Origin: Kappaphycus alvarezii
Lineage: Eukaryota > Rhodophyta > Florideophyceae > Gigartinales > Solieriaceae
Length of the DNA: 64,000 nt
Assembly (NCBI GenBank): GCA_002205965.3
Contig: NADL03000099.1
Coordinates: 124,001 to 188,000 of the forward strand
Direction of reading: 5' to 3'
Numbering within the stretch: the first letter of the stretch is position 1; each line of letters opens with the position of its first letter. Below are positions 11,162 through 21,933 of this stretch, one piece after another. The notes below the pieces were generated by a model. It did not search any database. It was given only the letters and a program-made list of their open reading frames with translations, and had not been told where the DNA came from. A program made the translations under genes and the position numbers.

Positions 11162-11713
11162 GTGCCAGTGGTACATCCTTTCGAGTTGACGGACGAGACA
11201 CCGAGACATTCGAAAGCCAGCCGAATGCCGCCGAGTGATAACGAGGTCGTAAGGGAAGAAGTGAAGGAAATATTGGAGGCTGTAATCATTACGCCGTCAA
11301 GGTCCGCCTGGTTATTTCCAGTAGTGATAGCCACGAAGAAAGACGGAAGGCCCCCGTTCTGCGTCCACTACCGTCAGTTGAACAGAGTGACGAAACCAGA
11401 CCGCTGGCCGTTCCCGAAAATAAAAGAAATCTTCGAAGAACTCTCTGGCGCAGAGATCTTCACAACATTGGATCTTAACACAGGATATTGGCAGGTTAGG
11501 ATGTCCGAAACTTGCAAAGAAAAGATGACGTTTTTCCTTCGATATGGAACATACAAGTTCGAGGTAATGCCGTTTGAACTCATGAACGCTCGAGCGACGT
11601 TTCAAAGAATGATGGACGAGGTCCTTCGCGGGTTACTGTTCTCTGTGGTTTATGTGGACGACGTTGTGATATTCTTGAAGAAGTTGGAGGAACACATAGC
11701 TCATTGCAAGTAA
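11162..11713 (+). pseudogene. Gyp-A1 reverse transcriptase remnant
   Basis: Typical gypsy RT motifs are visible: the primer-proximal S-A-W-L-F-P-V-V, the F-x-x-L-D-L-N-T-G-Y block, and V-Y-V-D-D-V-V-I-F with the catalytic aspartates. The RT belongs to a broken element. Confidence 0.75.
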
Positions 11714-11754
11714 GTGTTCAGGAGGATCAAAGAATCGAAGAGAACCATCTAGGA

Positions 11755-12340
11755 TAATGCGACTGCGTTTATGGCGGGATCGGTGCAAGAGTACATGAAA
11801 GAGAAGGGAGTCGAGTGGAAGGCAGTGATTGCTTACGGGCCAGTGGCAAACTGTTGCGCGCCGCGGATGGCGGGAACCATCAATCACGCGCTCAAAAGAT
11901 CGATCTTCCGCGGTGGGGCACACTGTAAATAAGCCCTTCCCAAAGTCCTATATGGTTACCGCAGACGCGACCGAAGCGACTCCTCTTCTCCTTTCCGACT
12001 GATGTGTGGAATTAATCCGAAGATGCTGGCCAATTATTCAGTAGCATTTCTCAGTGACGCCGGGCCCCATCATTGGCTTATCGAGACCCTAGTCGGTTCT
12101 AGAACGCAGGCTGGCGTGGCGGAGAAATCTAGTGAACCCCGCAAGGCCAGGGGAAAAGTCAGGGAGTACGAAGTTGGAAATGAAGTGTTGGTAGCGCATG
12201 GCGCGGCATTCAATAAGGGGCGCAAGTGGCCGGTCTTCGATTCGTATTTCTATTGACCGTGCAGGGTGACGAAGGAAAACCACCCTCGCTACTAGTTACT
12301 CTCCTCCACCGGTCGCGTTACAAGGAAAGCAATTCATGAG
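11755..12340 (+). pseudogene. Gyp-A1 integrase remnant
   Basis: Part of the integrase core (D-N-A-T-A-F ... P-V-A-N) and the C-terminal module with R-A/x-I-H-x-R-R-I-V-P-Y are visible. The same tail opens the window at position 1. It is a fossil. Confidence 0.6.
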
Positions 12341-12546
12341 CGCCGGATTGTTCCGTATCAGAAGAGATCGACCCATTTATTCAACGAAGGAAGAGCAAGA
12401 AAAGCGAGGAAACAAGAGAAGGAGAACCAACAATCGAGTAGATTGAAAAGCGATGCCAGAGGAGAACACATGATAGAAGGCTAAGTACTGAAGAAGCACA
12501 CAGAGAAATCGTAAACATGGCGGATGAAGTCTTGAATCCTGAGTAA

Positions 12547-13088
12547 CTAGGGAGCGGCGCTGCTGCCTTCCTGGTCTTCCCTCATCCTCCGCTCGCGCTT
12601 CTGGACGGACAAGGAGTTGAGACTAGGACGCTGCTTCCTGCGCTTTCCTGCAGTCGCGAGCACCGCCTTCCGGACCCCTAAAACGGAAATGAATGAAAAA
12701 TTACCTCCGACAACAAGTACGCAGGGGCGCCGGGAATGAATGGAATAGAAACTCATCAGAGAAAAGTCGGGAGAGGAACTGACAGGCTTGCATACTGTGC
12801 AGGCAAAAGATGAAACGGGAAATAGAATCGTGAAACTCTTGACGGGGAGTGGAATTACCGAGCCTAGCGGCGTGGGTGGCAAGGCGGCGGAATAAAAGTA
12901 CGCCTTCGGGTCCGAGGGCACCGTAGATTTCGAGGCCGACTGGAATAAGTAGTATATCGGAGGAACGGCAAACTTCCCCGTAGTGTGAATGTTTGGACCA
13001 CTCGACGAGGGGCTTCCGCGACGGCTCCATACGGGGTGCCCTGTTGGACTCGGGACTGTACGAGAGAATGGGCGACAGTAACATCCAA
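12547..13088 (-). pseudogene. Antisense ORF in the Gyp-A 3' region, LINE-endonuclease-like
   Basis: It lies between pol and the 3' LTR, on the strand opposite to the element. The motif order D-V-T-V ... K-H-S-H-Y ... P-V-G-L-E-I-Y-G-A-L-G-P-E ... F-R-R-L-A resembles the C-terminal restriction-like endonuclease region of the LINE ORF at 55.5-55.9 kb (D-V-T, K-Y, P, G-G-W-H-P-D). The counterpart in Gyp-A2 is at about 533-808. Its presence in both copies shows it was part of the element before these copies spread. It is either a captured LINE piece or an antisense accessory ORF. Confidence 0.45.
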
Positions 13089-13439
13089 GGCTAGATCGCT
13101 GTGGTCGAGGCCTTAAACTCCTGGAATGTAAACGTCAACACGAAGCACCGAAGGCGAAGGAGCAGAGGTGGAGCTCGATGGAAGGGGTTGTTGGAGAATG
13201 GTGGGGCCTCCGGGCGTATACCGGCTGTTTTACAGCACCTCGTTCGTTCGCACGACGGAGCTTGAAAGGTTGAGTGTGTTGAGAAGTTGAGTGTGGGCTG
13301 GGGTCGGTGGTAGATGTCGTGGTATGGGAGTTGTCTTGACGGGCCACGTTGACGAGAGGGCCCACTAGGTAGGACAGGGTGAGAGCTGGAGTCCATTATT
13401 ATGTTGTGGCGCCCGTGGCCCACAATAAGTGGGCGGGCG

Positions 13440-13723
13440 TGTCGCGCGAGTTCTGACTCGCGCGACGGTCAGCATCGCTAGTTGATTGTCCTGGTGTGCT
13501 CGTAAAGTATACGGTACTACCGTACAATGTACGAGCAGGAAGTGAGCTCGTACAGTGTACAGTAGTAGTTACGCTGTACTTGCACTGTACATGAGTAGAA
13601 ACCCTGGACCAGCCGCCCCTATAAGAGGACTAGAGGGCTGCAGGAGTCTATGGGGAAGGGGAGGTAGGTTCCGCTTGGCTGAAAAAGGAGAGAAGCACAG
13701 TAAACAGAAAAACAAGCATTTCA
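13440..13723 (+). repeat. Gyp-A1 3' LTR
   Basis: It starts TGTCGCGCGAG and ends ATTTCA, preceded by purine-rich AAGTGGGCGGGCG. It pairs with 8817-9100. Confidence 0.8.
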
Positions 13724-13745
13724 CGATCTATCCCACGGTGGGAAA

Positions 13746-16648
13746 CGTACAGAACTCTACAGCTCTGCTCCCTGCAGTAATACATCCGTCCGGAGGCTTC
13801 CAGACGTATCTCCCCAATTTCTACTGCACTATAGTCGTATATTGGCACGGAACAGCACAGTACAGTACATACTGTGTAGTGTAGTGCTGTGCCGCCCCGG
13901 AGCGGAGGAGGAGAGGATAGATTACGCAAGGCCCAAAAAAGGAGAGTTTCAAGCATTTCAATGCGCTTATCTGATTACAAGCAACGATGTTGTCCTTGAC
14001 ATTAGCAGGATCAAGCCCATTGGTAATTGCGATATCTTAATTATATGTGGCCAAGCAATGACGAGTGATTTGATTCTCTAGTCAAGTTTTGGGACTTGGA
14101 TATGCTCCAACCTATCTATCTATTTCCTTCCGTCTTTGCTTCCTAGAACCGTACAAAGAAGTCATTGTCACCTCTTTGTCCGCGATGGTCAAGAAACCGT
14201 TCTGTGGTTAATGAAAGAAAAAATTATGAATAAGCATGAGGAGTTTAATTGGTACAGTGGATCCATTTCAAAAGCTTACAAAATAGATTTGTGAAATTGA
14301 GGTTGTGGTATTTCAACGTAGAGGTACTTTTTTGGTTCTCTGATTTTCCCGATGCGTACGAATCCGAGATTTAAAATGCCCAAGCAGTATTACCAATTTT
14401 TAAGACAACTGCGCTTACTTTATACAAATTTTTTCCAACAGTACTAATTGATCTTAAATTTGGAATGCTTGACCTATTCGACTTATATTCAAGCTCTCAG
14501 AGATTTTCTGACTTGATTCACCGAAAGAGATCCCTCCTAGTGTCAAAACAATTTTCAGTTCCTTCTAGAAACACTTTGGCATCGTTTTCTGTTGAATTAT
14601 TGAATAAATGAGGTATCGAATATCGATGTTGTCTACAATGTGAAAAGAAATTTATATTCTACATTGACTTTCTCTCGCAATTTATTCATGCAAGTTCTAT
14701 TGCCTGCCCGGTAAATTCACGATTTAGACAGGGTTTATTTACAATGGTTCCAGTGGTACTGACAATTGTATTATCTCCGACACTTCTTTCTGCCTTCTAA
14801 TTGACTCTACCGAGGATTACGTGTTGATGTCCACTGTGAATGCCGAAACAGACTGAGTGGTGCGTCGCTTGGAGTGCCTCTCGATGGGTAAAGTTTGGTA
14901 ATTATTTCTTCTCACTGGAGCTTCTACCGAGCGCCCTCAGTACAGGAAAGGGACACGAGGACAAAAAGGAAGAGAAGCTGAAGGACGAGAGATACGGATA
15001 AATCATACTATCGCGGCACAAGATTACTCGCCGACCTTGCCGTAACAGCCCCAGTAGCCCACTTTTTGAATTATTGCTGGCCGAAATTTGCCTTTTCAAT
15101 GTCCGACTTCTAATTAATGGTAACGCAGTTAGTAACAATGATTTCTTATAACTGACCGCCAGGTGATCGTGGATCACCTTGCGGGTCACATGAGCCACGA
15201 AAGATACCTGCAAGCTCGTAACTCGGATGACTGGCATTGATAAAACTGCGTGTCCCAAAGAGAAACGTCTCGAAAGCCAGCAGTGAGGGAATTTTGTACG
15301 ACCACGCGACAGTATTTATGGACTACGCTTCCTACAGATTTATAATTAAAACTAGTTAAAAACAAAAATAGTGTAGACTAGAAAAAGATCTTTCCTCATG
15401 CTTCAAATGCTAACAAAAGTACATAATTGATTGTAGGTGCAGTCAAGAACCCGTTAAGAGATTTCTTGAGCAGAACAGGGGGACTGGGAAGATCATTTAC
15501 CTAAAAATCTGTGTAGCTGAAGCCTCTGGGGTTTCGGAGCCCTTATGTGTGAAAATTGGAAAAATATTTTCACAAGTATTGGAACATTATTTAATTGGTT
15601 TTCCATATCGAATACAGTGATGAATAAATTTTGGAACAATTTTTCCTAGAGGTCAACAATTTTTATTTATTGTGAATCATCGAAAATAATTTTATCTATT
15701 TTCACTGGCCCATTCTGTATACTGTAATACACGTGAAACAATTCTTATGTCTTTCAGTTGTTTTTTGTATTCTGCAGTTATAATTACTGGAATTATATTA
15801 CCAGCAAATTGTTATTCGCATTAATGCTCACCTATATAATTGTTTTATAATTATTTTTGTGCACTATTCTGGTCTATAATAATTACTACACTGCGTGAAT
15901 CATCTTCGTAGCTTTCTACTCTGATCTATGATATACATATTCTTAGGCCGTTAGAAATTTTTAGCAAGCCTCGGACAATCGAGCTATCACCACCGATCAA
16001 TAAATATTGGTTTTCTTTTTCTTATTATTCTTAACTCTATTCAGGTAGTTCATCATTCATTTACTCGGAATTAACTATTTTGGATCCACGCATATCATTT
16101 AATTTTTACAGTGGGTCTCCATCCCATTGGGCTTCACATTTGCGACTTTTGGCCGACATTTGCTTTGCACAGGGCTATTAATGGAGGCTTGATTTACTAA
16201 TTCGTCCTTGAAACAAACCACCATAGTTTAGTTGTAATTTTTCCTGGCTCTCCCCGGAGAAGGTATAAAATATTGTATCAGAAAAGGCCGAAACAAGCTC
16301 CGCAACCTTCATATACTTTACGAAGTACTCCCGTACGCTTGATGCTTTCTTTTTTGCGAGTTTTTAGTCCTCTTCTTGCTTGTCGTCGGGAATAGCATTC
16401 GTTGGAGAGAAATCGTAGCCTTATTAATGTCCAAGGTGTTGTTAAATGTCATGTTGTAATGGCATTCCTGGTAGCCGCAGCCATTATGTCACACTTGTGA
16501 AATTCTTTAACGACAAACAGTTCTTTATTTGACTTTATTTCTTTCTCTTTCCCATATTTTAAGCGCGGTTGGATGATACAAACAAAAATATTTTCCACGA
16601 CTGTGTTCCTTGGATCAGAAAATTACTTCGTTATGGTCCATTTTTCAT
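13746..16648. other. AT-rich intergenic region
   Basis: No gene is supported. A weak echo of the Gyp-A LTR end (AGGAGAGTTTCAAGCATTT, near 13942) suggests an older LTR relic at 13880-13965. A perfect 8-bp stem, AGGTGATC/GATCACCT, lies at 15162-15180. The ORF at 14902-15258 (minus) has no family features. 15.5-16.1 kb is especially rich in ATTATT words. Confidence 0.4.
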
Positions 16649-16889
16649 TAGAGCACTGGAGACGTACGGAAAGGTTCGGGGGGGTTTCATGCAAAGGCAC
16701 GCCGCAGCAGCCGTCATGTCCAATGCGGCCTGCTTGATGGCTGGCCTGAAGGTAGCATTTTTAGGGAGCGTAGTTCCTTCCCAATTACTGTGTCGGTATA
16801 CCATTTTGGAGTTGATTGCGGTTGTCTGGAAAACCATGTGATAGACCTGATATATCTTCCAAGAGTAAAACACTCAAACCTTTTCCCCC
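16649..16889 (+). mobile_element. 5'-truncated LINE 3' end
   Basis: It encodes the last ~35 codons of a LINE ORF: E-T-Y-G-K-V, then Q-R-H-A-A-A-A, then S-N-A-A-C-L-M-A-G and a stop. The family 3' UTR and the terminal motif GTAAAACACTCAAACC plus a TTTTCCCCC run follow. Truncated insertion is the norm for LINEs. Confidence 0.75.
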
Positions 16890-18049
16890 TTTTTCAATTA
16901 AAGAAAAATAAAAGGCCCTACGGATGCAAAATAATTGGGATAGGTAGATCCAAAAAATAACAATAAGTTCCAACTTGAATAAATAAATAAATGCCACAAT
17001 TGGACTTAGAATGAATAATGAATAGAAAATCAAATTTAATAATATCTGATCGAGGGGAATATTTCGATTGCCCGAGGATGTAAAAATATTTCTAACAACC
17101 TAGACTACTTATGCTCTACACCAGGGTGAACCTGCTACAAAAATCAGGTGAGCCGTTCAGTAATTTTGGTAGACATAATTCAGGCTCAGCAATAATTATT
17201 GCAGTATTTTCCAGGTAAGCAATCATCCAGATAATAATTTTTTGGTAGCATAAATGCAATAATTATAGCCTGTATAATATAAAAGCCCCATTGTAGGACA
17301 TAAAAATGATTTCACACTGAATTCAGCATAAAATAGTGCCAGTGTAAAATAGATAAAATTATTCCTTGATGATTCATAATAAATATAAATTGTTGGCCTC
17401 AATAAAAATATTGCTCCACAATTCAGCATCACTGTAGGACACCGGGATAGAGATTAAAATATTTGGTCAATTTTCACAACGGATATTATATCCTAGACGT
17501 GCGAAAGTATGCCTAAACACTGCAAGATCCTCATCATGGCCTCCAACAGTGCTCAAGTCGCTCCGCTTTCAGAAACGAAACATTTTCACGACGTTTAAAG
17601 ATTGCTTTTTTGATTTCATTGTAGACCCTTGGGAACCGCCTTGTATGGAACTCCGACAAGTGCTGTTTTTCCGCTCTTTTTTTAATAGAAAATCGGATGA
17701 GACTGCGAGAAATGGAAAGGTTGGGAGTCCTCTGTATTTGTAATCAAACCATTGGCGGGACCTATATTGCAAGTGCTTGAGCGTGTGTACCAACCAGCTA
17801 GAAAGTAGCTGCATTGTGTGACGTGGGTAATTCTACTGTCCTTCACGCCAGCTATACCGCAGGCCCCGTAGAAGATATTTGCACAAACTTCCCGAATACA
17901 GTACCTCCCCAGAGTGGACATGTGCACTGCACAGGCACAGTAATGCGACAACTCAATCCCTGACCAAATGTCCACGTCGACCGTTTGGAGTATTGGGGAA
18001 AAAATTAGGCTGCTTTATTTATTCATATCGGTACTCTCGTGATATCCCG
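16890..18049. other. AT-rich intergenic region
   Basis: No gene or RNA is recognisable. Repeated words such as AATAATTATTGCAG occur around 17170-17270. Confidence 0.4.
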
Positions 18050-18272
18050 TATCGCCCCGACATACTAGAAGCCCGAAATAGCATCTCCCTAATCGCATCG
18101 TCCGCCGGCGGCGCTGCAAATCTTACGGCACCCGGGCGCATGTGCAGTGCCAAATGACGTCACGAGGAACGTTGTCGTGAGGGTAATGGAGACTTCTGGA
18201 AAGGTTTTGGGGGGTTTTAATTCATGTCCAATGCCGCCTGCTTGATGGCAGGCCTTGAGGTGGCTTTTAGAG
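18050..18272 (+). mobile_element. 5'-truncated LINE 3' end, interrupted
   Basis: Degraded codons match the LINE C-terminus: I-A-S-S-A-G, E-T-S-G-K-V, S-N-A-A-C-L-M-A-G, then a stop at the end of TGGCTTTTAG. Its 3' UTR resumes at 18422 after an inverted LINE tail (18273-18412) that duplicated CTTTTAGAG. Confidence 0.65.
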
Positions 18273-18412
18273 GGGGAACGTTTGGGTGTTTTACTGTTGG
18301 AAGATATTTCCGACCTATCCCATGGTTTTCCAGACAACCGCAATCGACTCAAAAAGGGTATACCTACAGCGTAATGGGGAAGGGACTACGCTTCCTAAAA
18401 TGCTACCTTCAG
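18273..18412 (-). mobile_element. LINE 3' tail inserted in a LINE
   Basis: A 140-bp inverted copy of the LINE 3' end, starting GGGGGAACGTTTGGGTGTTT. It is flanked by perfect 9-bp direct repeats CTTTTAGAG (18264-18272 and 18413-18421). Short target duplications with a fixed 3' end and a truncated 5' end are the LINE hallmark. Confidence 0.8.
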
Positions 18413-18510
18413 CTTTTAGAGTGTTGCCCCCACTTCCCTTTTACTGCGCACTGTTTGACACATTAGGGTCGTGCTGTATCACTACCAAAACAGGCGCATT
18501 TTTGCTATAA

Positions 18511-18700
18511 GGGGGGAAATTTTTGGGTTATTTTAATGCATGGAATATGTGGTCGGTTATATCCACGCGGCTAATGCGTTATGTGGGATAAGTCGTCACT
18601 GATGGGTAACACTACAGTACATGACCTTCCGTACAGGGCTGGCTCAATGCTGGCGAGCAGGCATGCCGCAATAATGGTGTCATATAACAGACACGAATCT
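18511..18700 (-). mobile_element. 5'-truncated LINE 3' end
   Basis: It begins with the inverted terminal motif (GGGGGGAAATTTTTGGGTTA). On the minus strand upstream of the tail, codons for A-A-C-L-L-A-S match the LINE C-terminus (about 18640-18690). Confidence 0.6.
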
Positions 18701-18874
18701 TTGCCAGCATGATGTGATTGCTATTGGAACCTTTTTCTGCTATGCTGTAATGCATTTACAGCATTACGCCTCTCCCTTCTCGTTTCAAGCTGATGGCCCC
18801 ATTCTGTCCTGTTTATTACTCTGGAAGCGCAGCTATCGTACCCTTATCAGTCACTGTACACTCTGGAAGATGGA

Positions 18875-19000
18875 GGGGGAAATTGGGGTGTTTTAATGAT
18901 TGAAAAATAGATTAGCCTATGTTCCAAAGCGCATCAAATAATTGGCACAAGTGGTCGGCATGGGGGGAACCAAGAAACGGAGTTAATCCGGTTCAAAGTC
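18875..19000 (-). mobile_element. LINE 3' tail, short
   Basis: GGGGGAAATTGGGGTGTTTT is the inverted terminal motif of the family. The 5' limit of the copy is unclear. Confidence 0.45.
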
Positions 19001-19504
19001 GCTAGAAGGCCGACGCAAGACCTGGAAAATGAGTGAGTAAGCGTATTCTGCTAATGCGTCTAGAGGTAGAAATTAATAGCTTAGAAATAGGGGCAGACAG
19101 ATAGGAAAATAAAGAACTACCAGGATAGACCCCGTCGGCCACGTGCCGTGGAGTCCGAGAGATGATGAACAAGACAATGTGGGGTTACAGTAGCGTGTCA
19201 CGTATCCATGATGAGTGAGCTTTCATTATGCATTACGGCATACAGCAGCTCGCCTTGTAAAGTGGGCCCGACTATAAGAAGCAGCTCAGTGTGATTTGCA
19301 GTTAAATTCGCATGAGCGAGGAATTGTAAGACAGAGAAAAAAACATGGCCCCTCTCCATTCCTGCCTCCCCTCCTCTCCACTGTGAGGGTCTCCCGAGCT
19401 CACTTGAGTTACAACCTACCGTAACGGGTAGAGCACAGATTGGGGCCAATGGGCCATGCCGCATTACACGATCGTGCCAACTAAATTCCCAACTCATCGC
19501 GCAT
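19001..19504. other. Intergenic, nothing assignable
   Basis: One short minus ORF (19198-19497) has no family features. Confidence 0.35.
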
Positions 19505-20093
19505 TAGTATTAGCGTTGGTGGCTACGGTCAAGGAGATCAGTGGCGTTCCCGTTTGCACAGTTGGGAATGAGCACAAGGCGAGGTTTTCGGTTTTCGCAG
19601 ATGGGGGAGCGGTTTGCGGTGAGGGGATTCGATGATACTACTTTGGGGCTAGAGAGAACTGTGAGGGAGCGGACGTTAGACGCGGATGGTGGAGTGCATG
19701 TGGTGGTCGATTCCGTGTTGGGGAGGAACTTTGCCCATGGATATGCACTGTTGAATGCTGGTGGGAAGTATATTGTGATGGGGAGTGCTAGCATGATGCC
19801 GGATGGCGGGATTAGGATGTGGAGGCTGCCCTGGTGGCGTAAGTTTCTCAAGATGGGGTGGGGATTGCTTTGGCGACCATGATTGGACCTGGTCAGCTGG
19901 ATGAATGAGAAAAAGTCGGTGGCCGGGTTTCATGTTGAATATCTGCTCGAGCAACGGACGTTGATTCAGAAGGGGGTTTGAGACGTTGGATGAGATGAAT
20001 TTGGGAAGGCCAGTTGTGGGGGGGGAATTCATTCAGAGTTGCACGAGCGTGGGAAAAGTGGTGCTTACTTTGGATGATGCGCCGAATCCATGA
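19505..20093 (+). pseudogene. VAT-1/quinone-oxidoreductase-like MDR pseudogene, 5'-truncated
   Basis: The longest frame (19541-19882) carries V-H-V-V-V-D-S-V-L-G, then a G-Y-A-L-L-N-A-G-G-K-Y-I-V-M-G-S-A run. This is the nucleotide-binding half of zinc-free medium-chain dehydrogenases such as VAT-1, where a substrate is reduced with NADPH. The upstream part (19505-19635) reads better in another frame (V-G-N-E-H-K). After a TGA at 19880, sequence still like the family C-terminus continues in that frame (L-V-S-W-M-N-E-K), and then in a third frame ends G-K-V-V-L-T-L at 20093. So the gene has at least two frameshifts and one stop and lacks its N-terminal half. It is a dead host-type gene copy; no functional neighbour is evident. 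Confidence 0.6.
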
Positions 20094-20894
20094 CGAAGAG
20101 GTATGCCGCATTCTTCAACGTGGATGTTAATTTGACAAGCAAGCGATATGCGACATACCCCTGAATGGCTCTCCCCGATGCCCCCTGTTTGTTGACTGGG
20201 CTATCAGATACAGTACAACTTGTTGCAATACTGTAGACTCAGCAACATGGCTGGGGTGAATATTCGTACGGCTTCCAACCATCGCACCACTCGCAGTTTA
20301 GTTCCCCTCGCAGGCTAGACGCCTTGGACTTGATCTAGCCGTCCCTAAATGCACCCAAGTCTGGTGGCCGCCTTCCCCCTTCGCCTCGCCTTAGGTCAAG
20401 CAGTGGAACCTGAAGGAAGGAGCGGCGCAGATGATAAAGGAACCGATGGATTACGATTGCATAGAGGTGAATGGCTAGGGGGTCACCCTGGTGTGTCTCG
20501 GTTGCAGATTGCAGAGTATAGGGCCCGAAATAAAAGTTAGAGGGGTGTCCCTTGTTGAAGTGGACGAGGCGAGCGGCCTGTGGAGCATAATTTCAGATCG
20601 AATTCTGGAGATTGGACCGTTCTACATAGTTGCAGGCGTTCCTGAGGCTGAGGTCAGTGTTGAGGAGAACATAGTCTTGATCTCAGCGCTGTTGGTGTCA
20701 CGCAGAGTGCGTATATTATGGCGTCAATGAAATTCTTGGAGCCGGGAGCGTCCTGCGGTGGCTTAAGGTAAGAGAGAAGCTGTAAGTCGCTACTGAGTCG
20801 GACTGCAAGGATACATGCTACGAATCTTGTTCATAGGACGTCGATGGCGATGGAACGTAAGCGGTGTGGTCTGAAGGTCTTTTCGGTGTGGCGA
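20094..20894. other. Intergenic, no gene seen
   Basis: Small ORFs at 20349-20540 and 20491-20730 (plus) lack recognisable motifs. Confidence 0.35.
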
Positions 20895-21197
20895 TCAAGG
20901 ATGCGCCGGAGAAGTACCGGCAGTCGCGGAACCACAAGCGGACGCTCTCTCCGCGTTCACCACGTTCGTCAGTAAACCGGCAAACGGCAAGATCCCGACC
21001 TCGTTCCAGCCCGCTTGTTGTTCCGCGACTGCCGGAGCGTGAGCGAGCACGCGACGTAAAAGGGGGCGAATGGCGTCAGGTCCAGGGCTTGAGTGTCTGC
21101 TCAGACTTTTGAGAGCTCGTCGGATGATTGATTCGGCAAAGGGTATGGGGGCCGGAGCTCGAGTGGGTGGGTTGGGTTGGCACTGTTTTTTTCGCAC
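20895..21197 (-). mobile_element. LINE reverse transcriptase N-terminal fragment
   Basis: The minus-strand reading contains L-K-S-L-S-R-H-S-S-P-G-P-D-A-I-R-P followed by a helix. This is the usual start of a non-LTR RT domain (N-S-A-P-G-P-D-G-I). Only about 100 residues remain. It may belong to the same family as the RT at 30515-31594, which lacks this part; that cannot be tested here. Confidence 0.45.
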
Positions 21198-21612
21198 TCG
21201 TGTACGTATATTTTTTGTTTGTGAAATATTTTTTTTTCGCTCTTAATTTCCAATTTATCCCACTGTAAACATCTCTCTTTATATAATTGATGAAACGTAT
21301 AAACGGGGGTTAATTTACTGTGGTGGATATGTGGGTTGGTATCCAGTAAATTTGTACCGAAGCGTAGATATCGTATCATTGTTATATAATTTGATTTTCA
21401 ATTTGATTTATTTCATTTTTTGTTTTCAAAATTTCAAGCAAGAATGAAAATTACTTTGGTAGTTCAAATTTCAATTTACTTAGAACAAGATCAAATATCC
21501 AGATTGGATTTAGCTAAATCTAATTTGAGACTACCTTAAAATGATTTCATCTCAGCCTTGTGGTGCTGTAGATGTGAATGGCTATCGAAACTGCGTTGTG
21601 CCCTTGATGGAG
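21198..21612. other. AT-rich intergenic
   Basis: No gene or repeat was recognised. Confidence 0.35.
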
Positions 21613-21933
21613 CTACGGGTTTTTCTTATTCTGTAAACGGTTCTTGTACCTACCGCTCTGGAAATGGTGTAAATAGGTTTTAGACCTGTGGCAAGTAACC
21701 TCACAAAGCTTGCAGGTCCTCTTCTTTACAGTCACCCGTGAAGTAGCCATTTTAACCCTGGCGCAATAAGCCAATCGACTTTCAGCTCTGTGGCATTGCC
21801 GTATTGGAGCCCTAGAGTTAAGCCTGTAAGCATTGTCAGTCATAGGACGATTTGTAAGATCGATTACTGAATTTTTACTTTGTGGCATACGTGGAAGTTT
21901 TAAACCCTGAACTTCGCCTGGACCTGAATTCAC
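21613..21933 (-). pseudogene. U1-type C2H2 zinc-finger fragment
   Basis: A 106-residue minus ORF ends in C-K-L-C-E-V-T-C-x-8-L-H-H-F-Q-S-G-R-Y-K-N. This is the shape of a U1/matrin-type zinc finger (C-x2-C ... H-x5-H, with the final His replaced by Tyr). It resembles the zinc-finger ORF in the Gyp-C1 leader (40041-40620). It may be a relic of a similar element leader. A Ser/Pro-rich minus ORF just upstream (22027-22278) may belong with it. Origin is uncertain. Confidence 0.35.

Larger units (their letters stand above)
8817..13723 (+). mobile_element. Gyp-A1: Ty3/gypsy LTR retrotransposon, broken
   Basis: A 4.9 kb element with two 284-bp LTRs (8817-9100, 13440-13723) that start TGTCG and end in CA. 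AGATC and CGATC flank it as a probable 5-bp target duplication with one difference. Remnants of gag, aspartic protease, reverse transcriptase and integrase occur in gypsy order on the plus strand, followed by a 1.1 kb 3' region with an antisense ORF. No chromodomain is seen. Gag and integrase resemble those of Gyp-B. The element is clearly broken (at least half a dozen breaks). The LTRs differ at about 10 percent of sites, so the insertion is fairly old. It sits in a LINE 3' tail. Confidence 0.85.

Noticed and set aside
14902-15258. 118-residue minus ORF in the AT-rich region
   Set aside because: Low-complexity Ser/Arg composition, no motif, no promoter or neighbour support.
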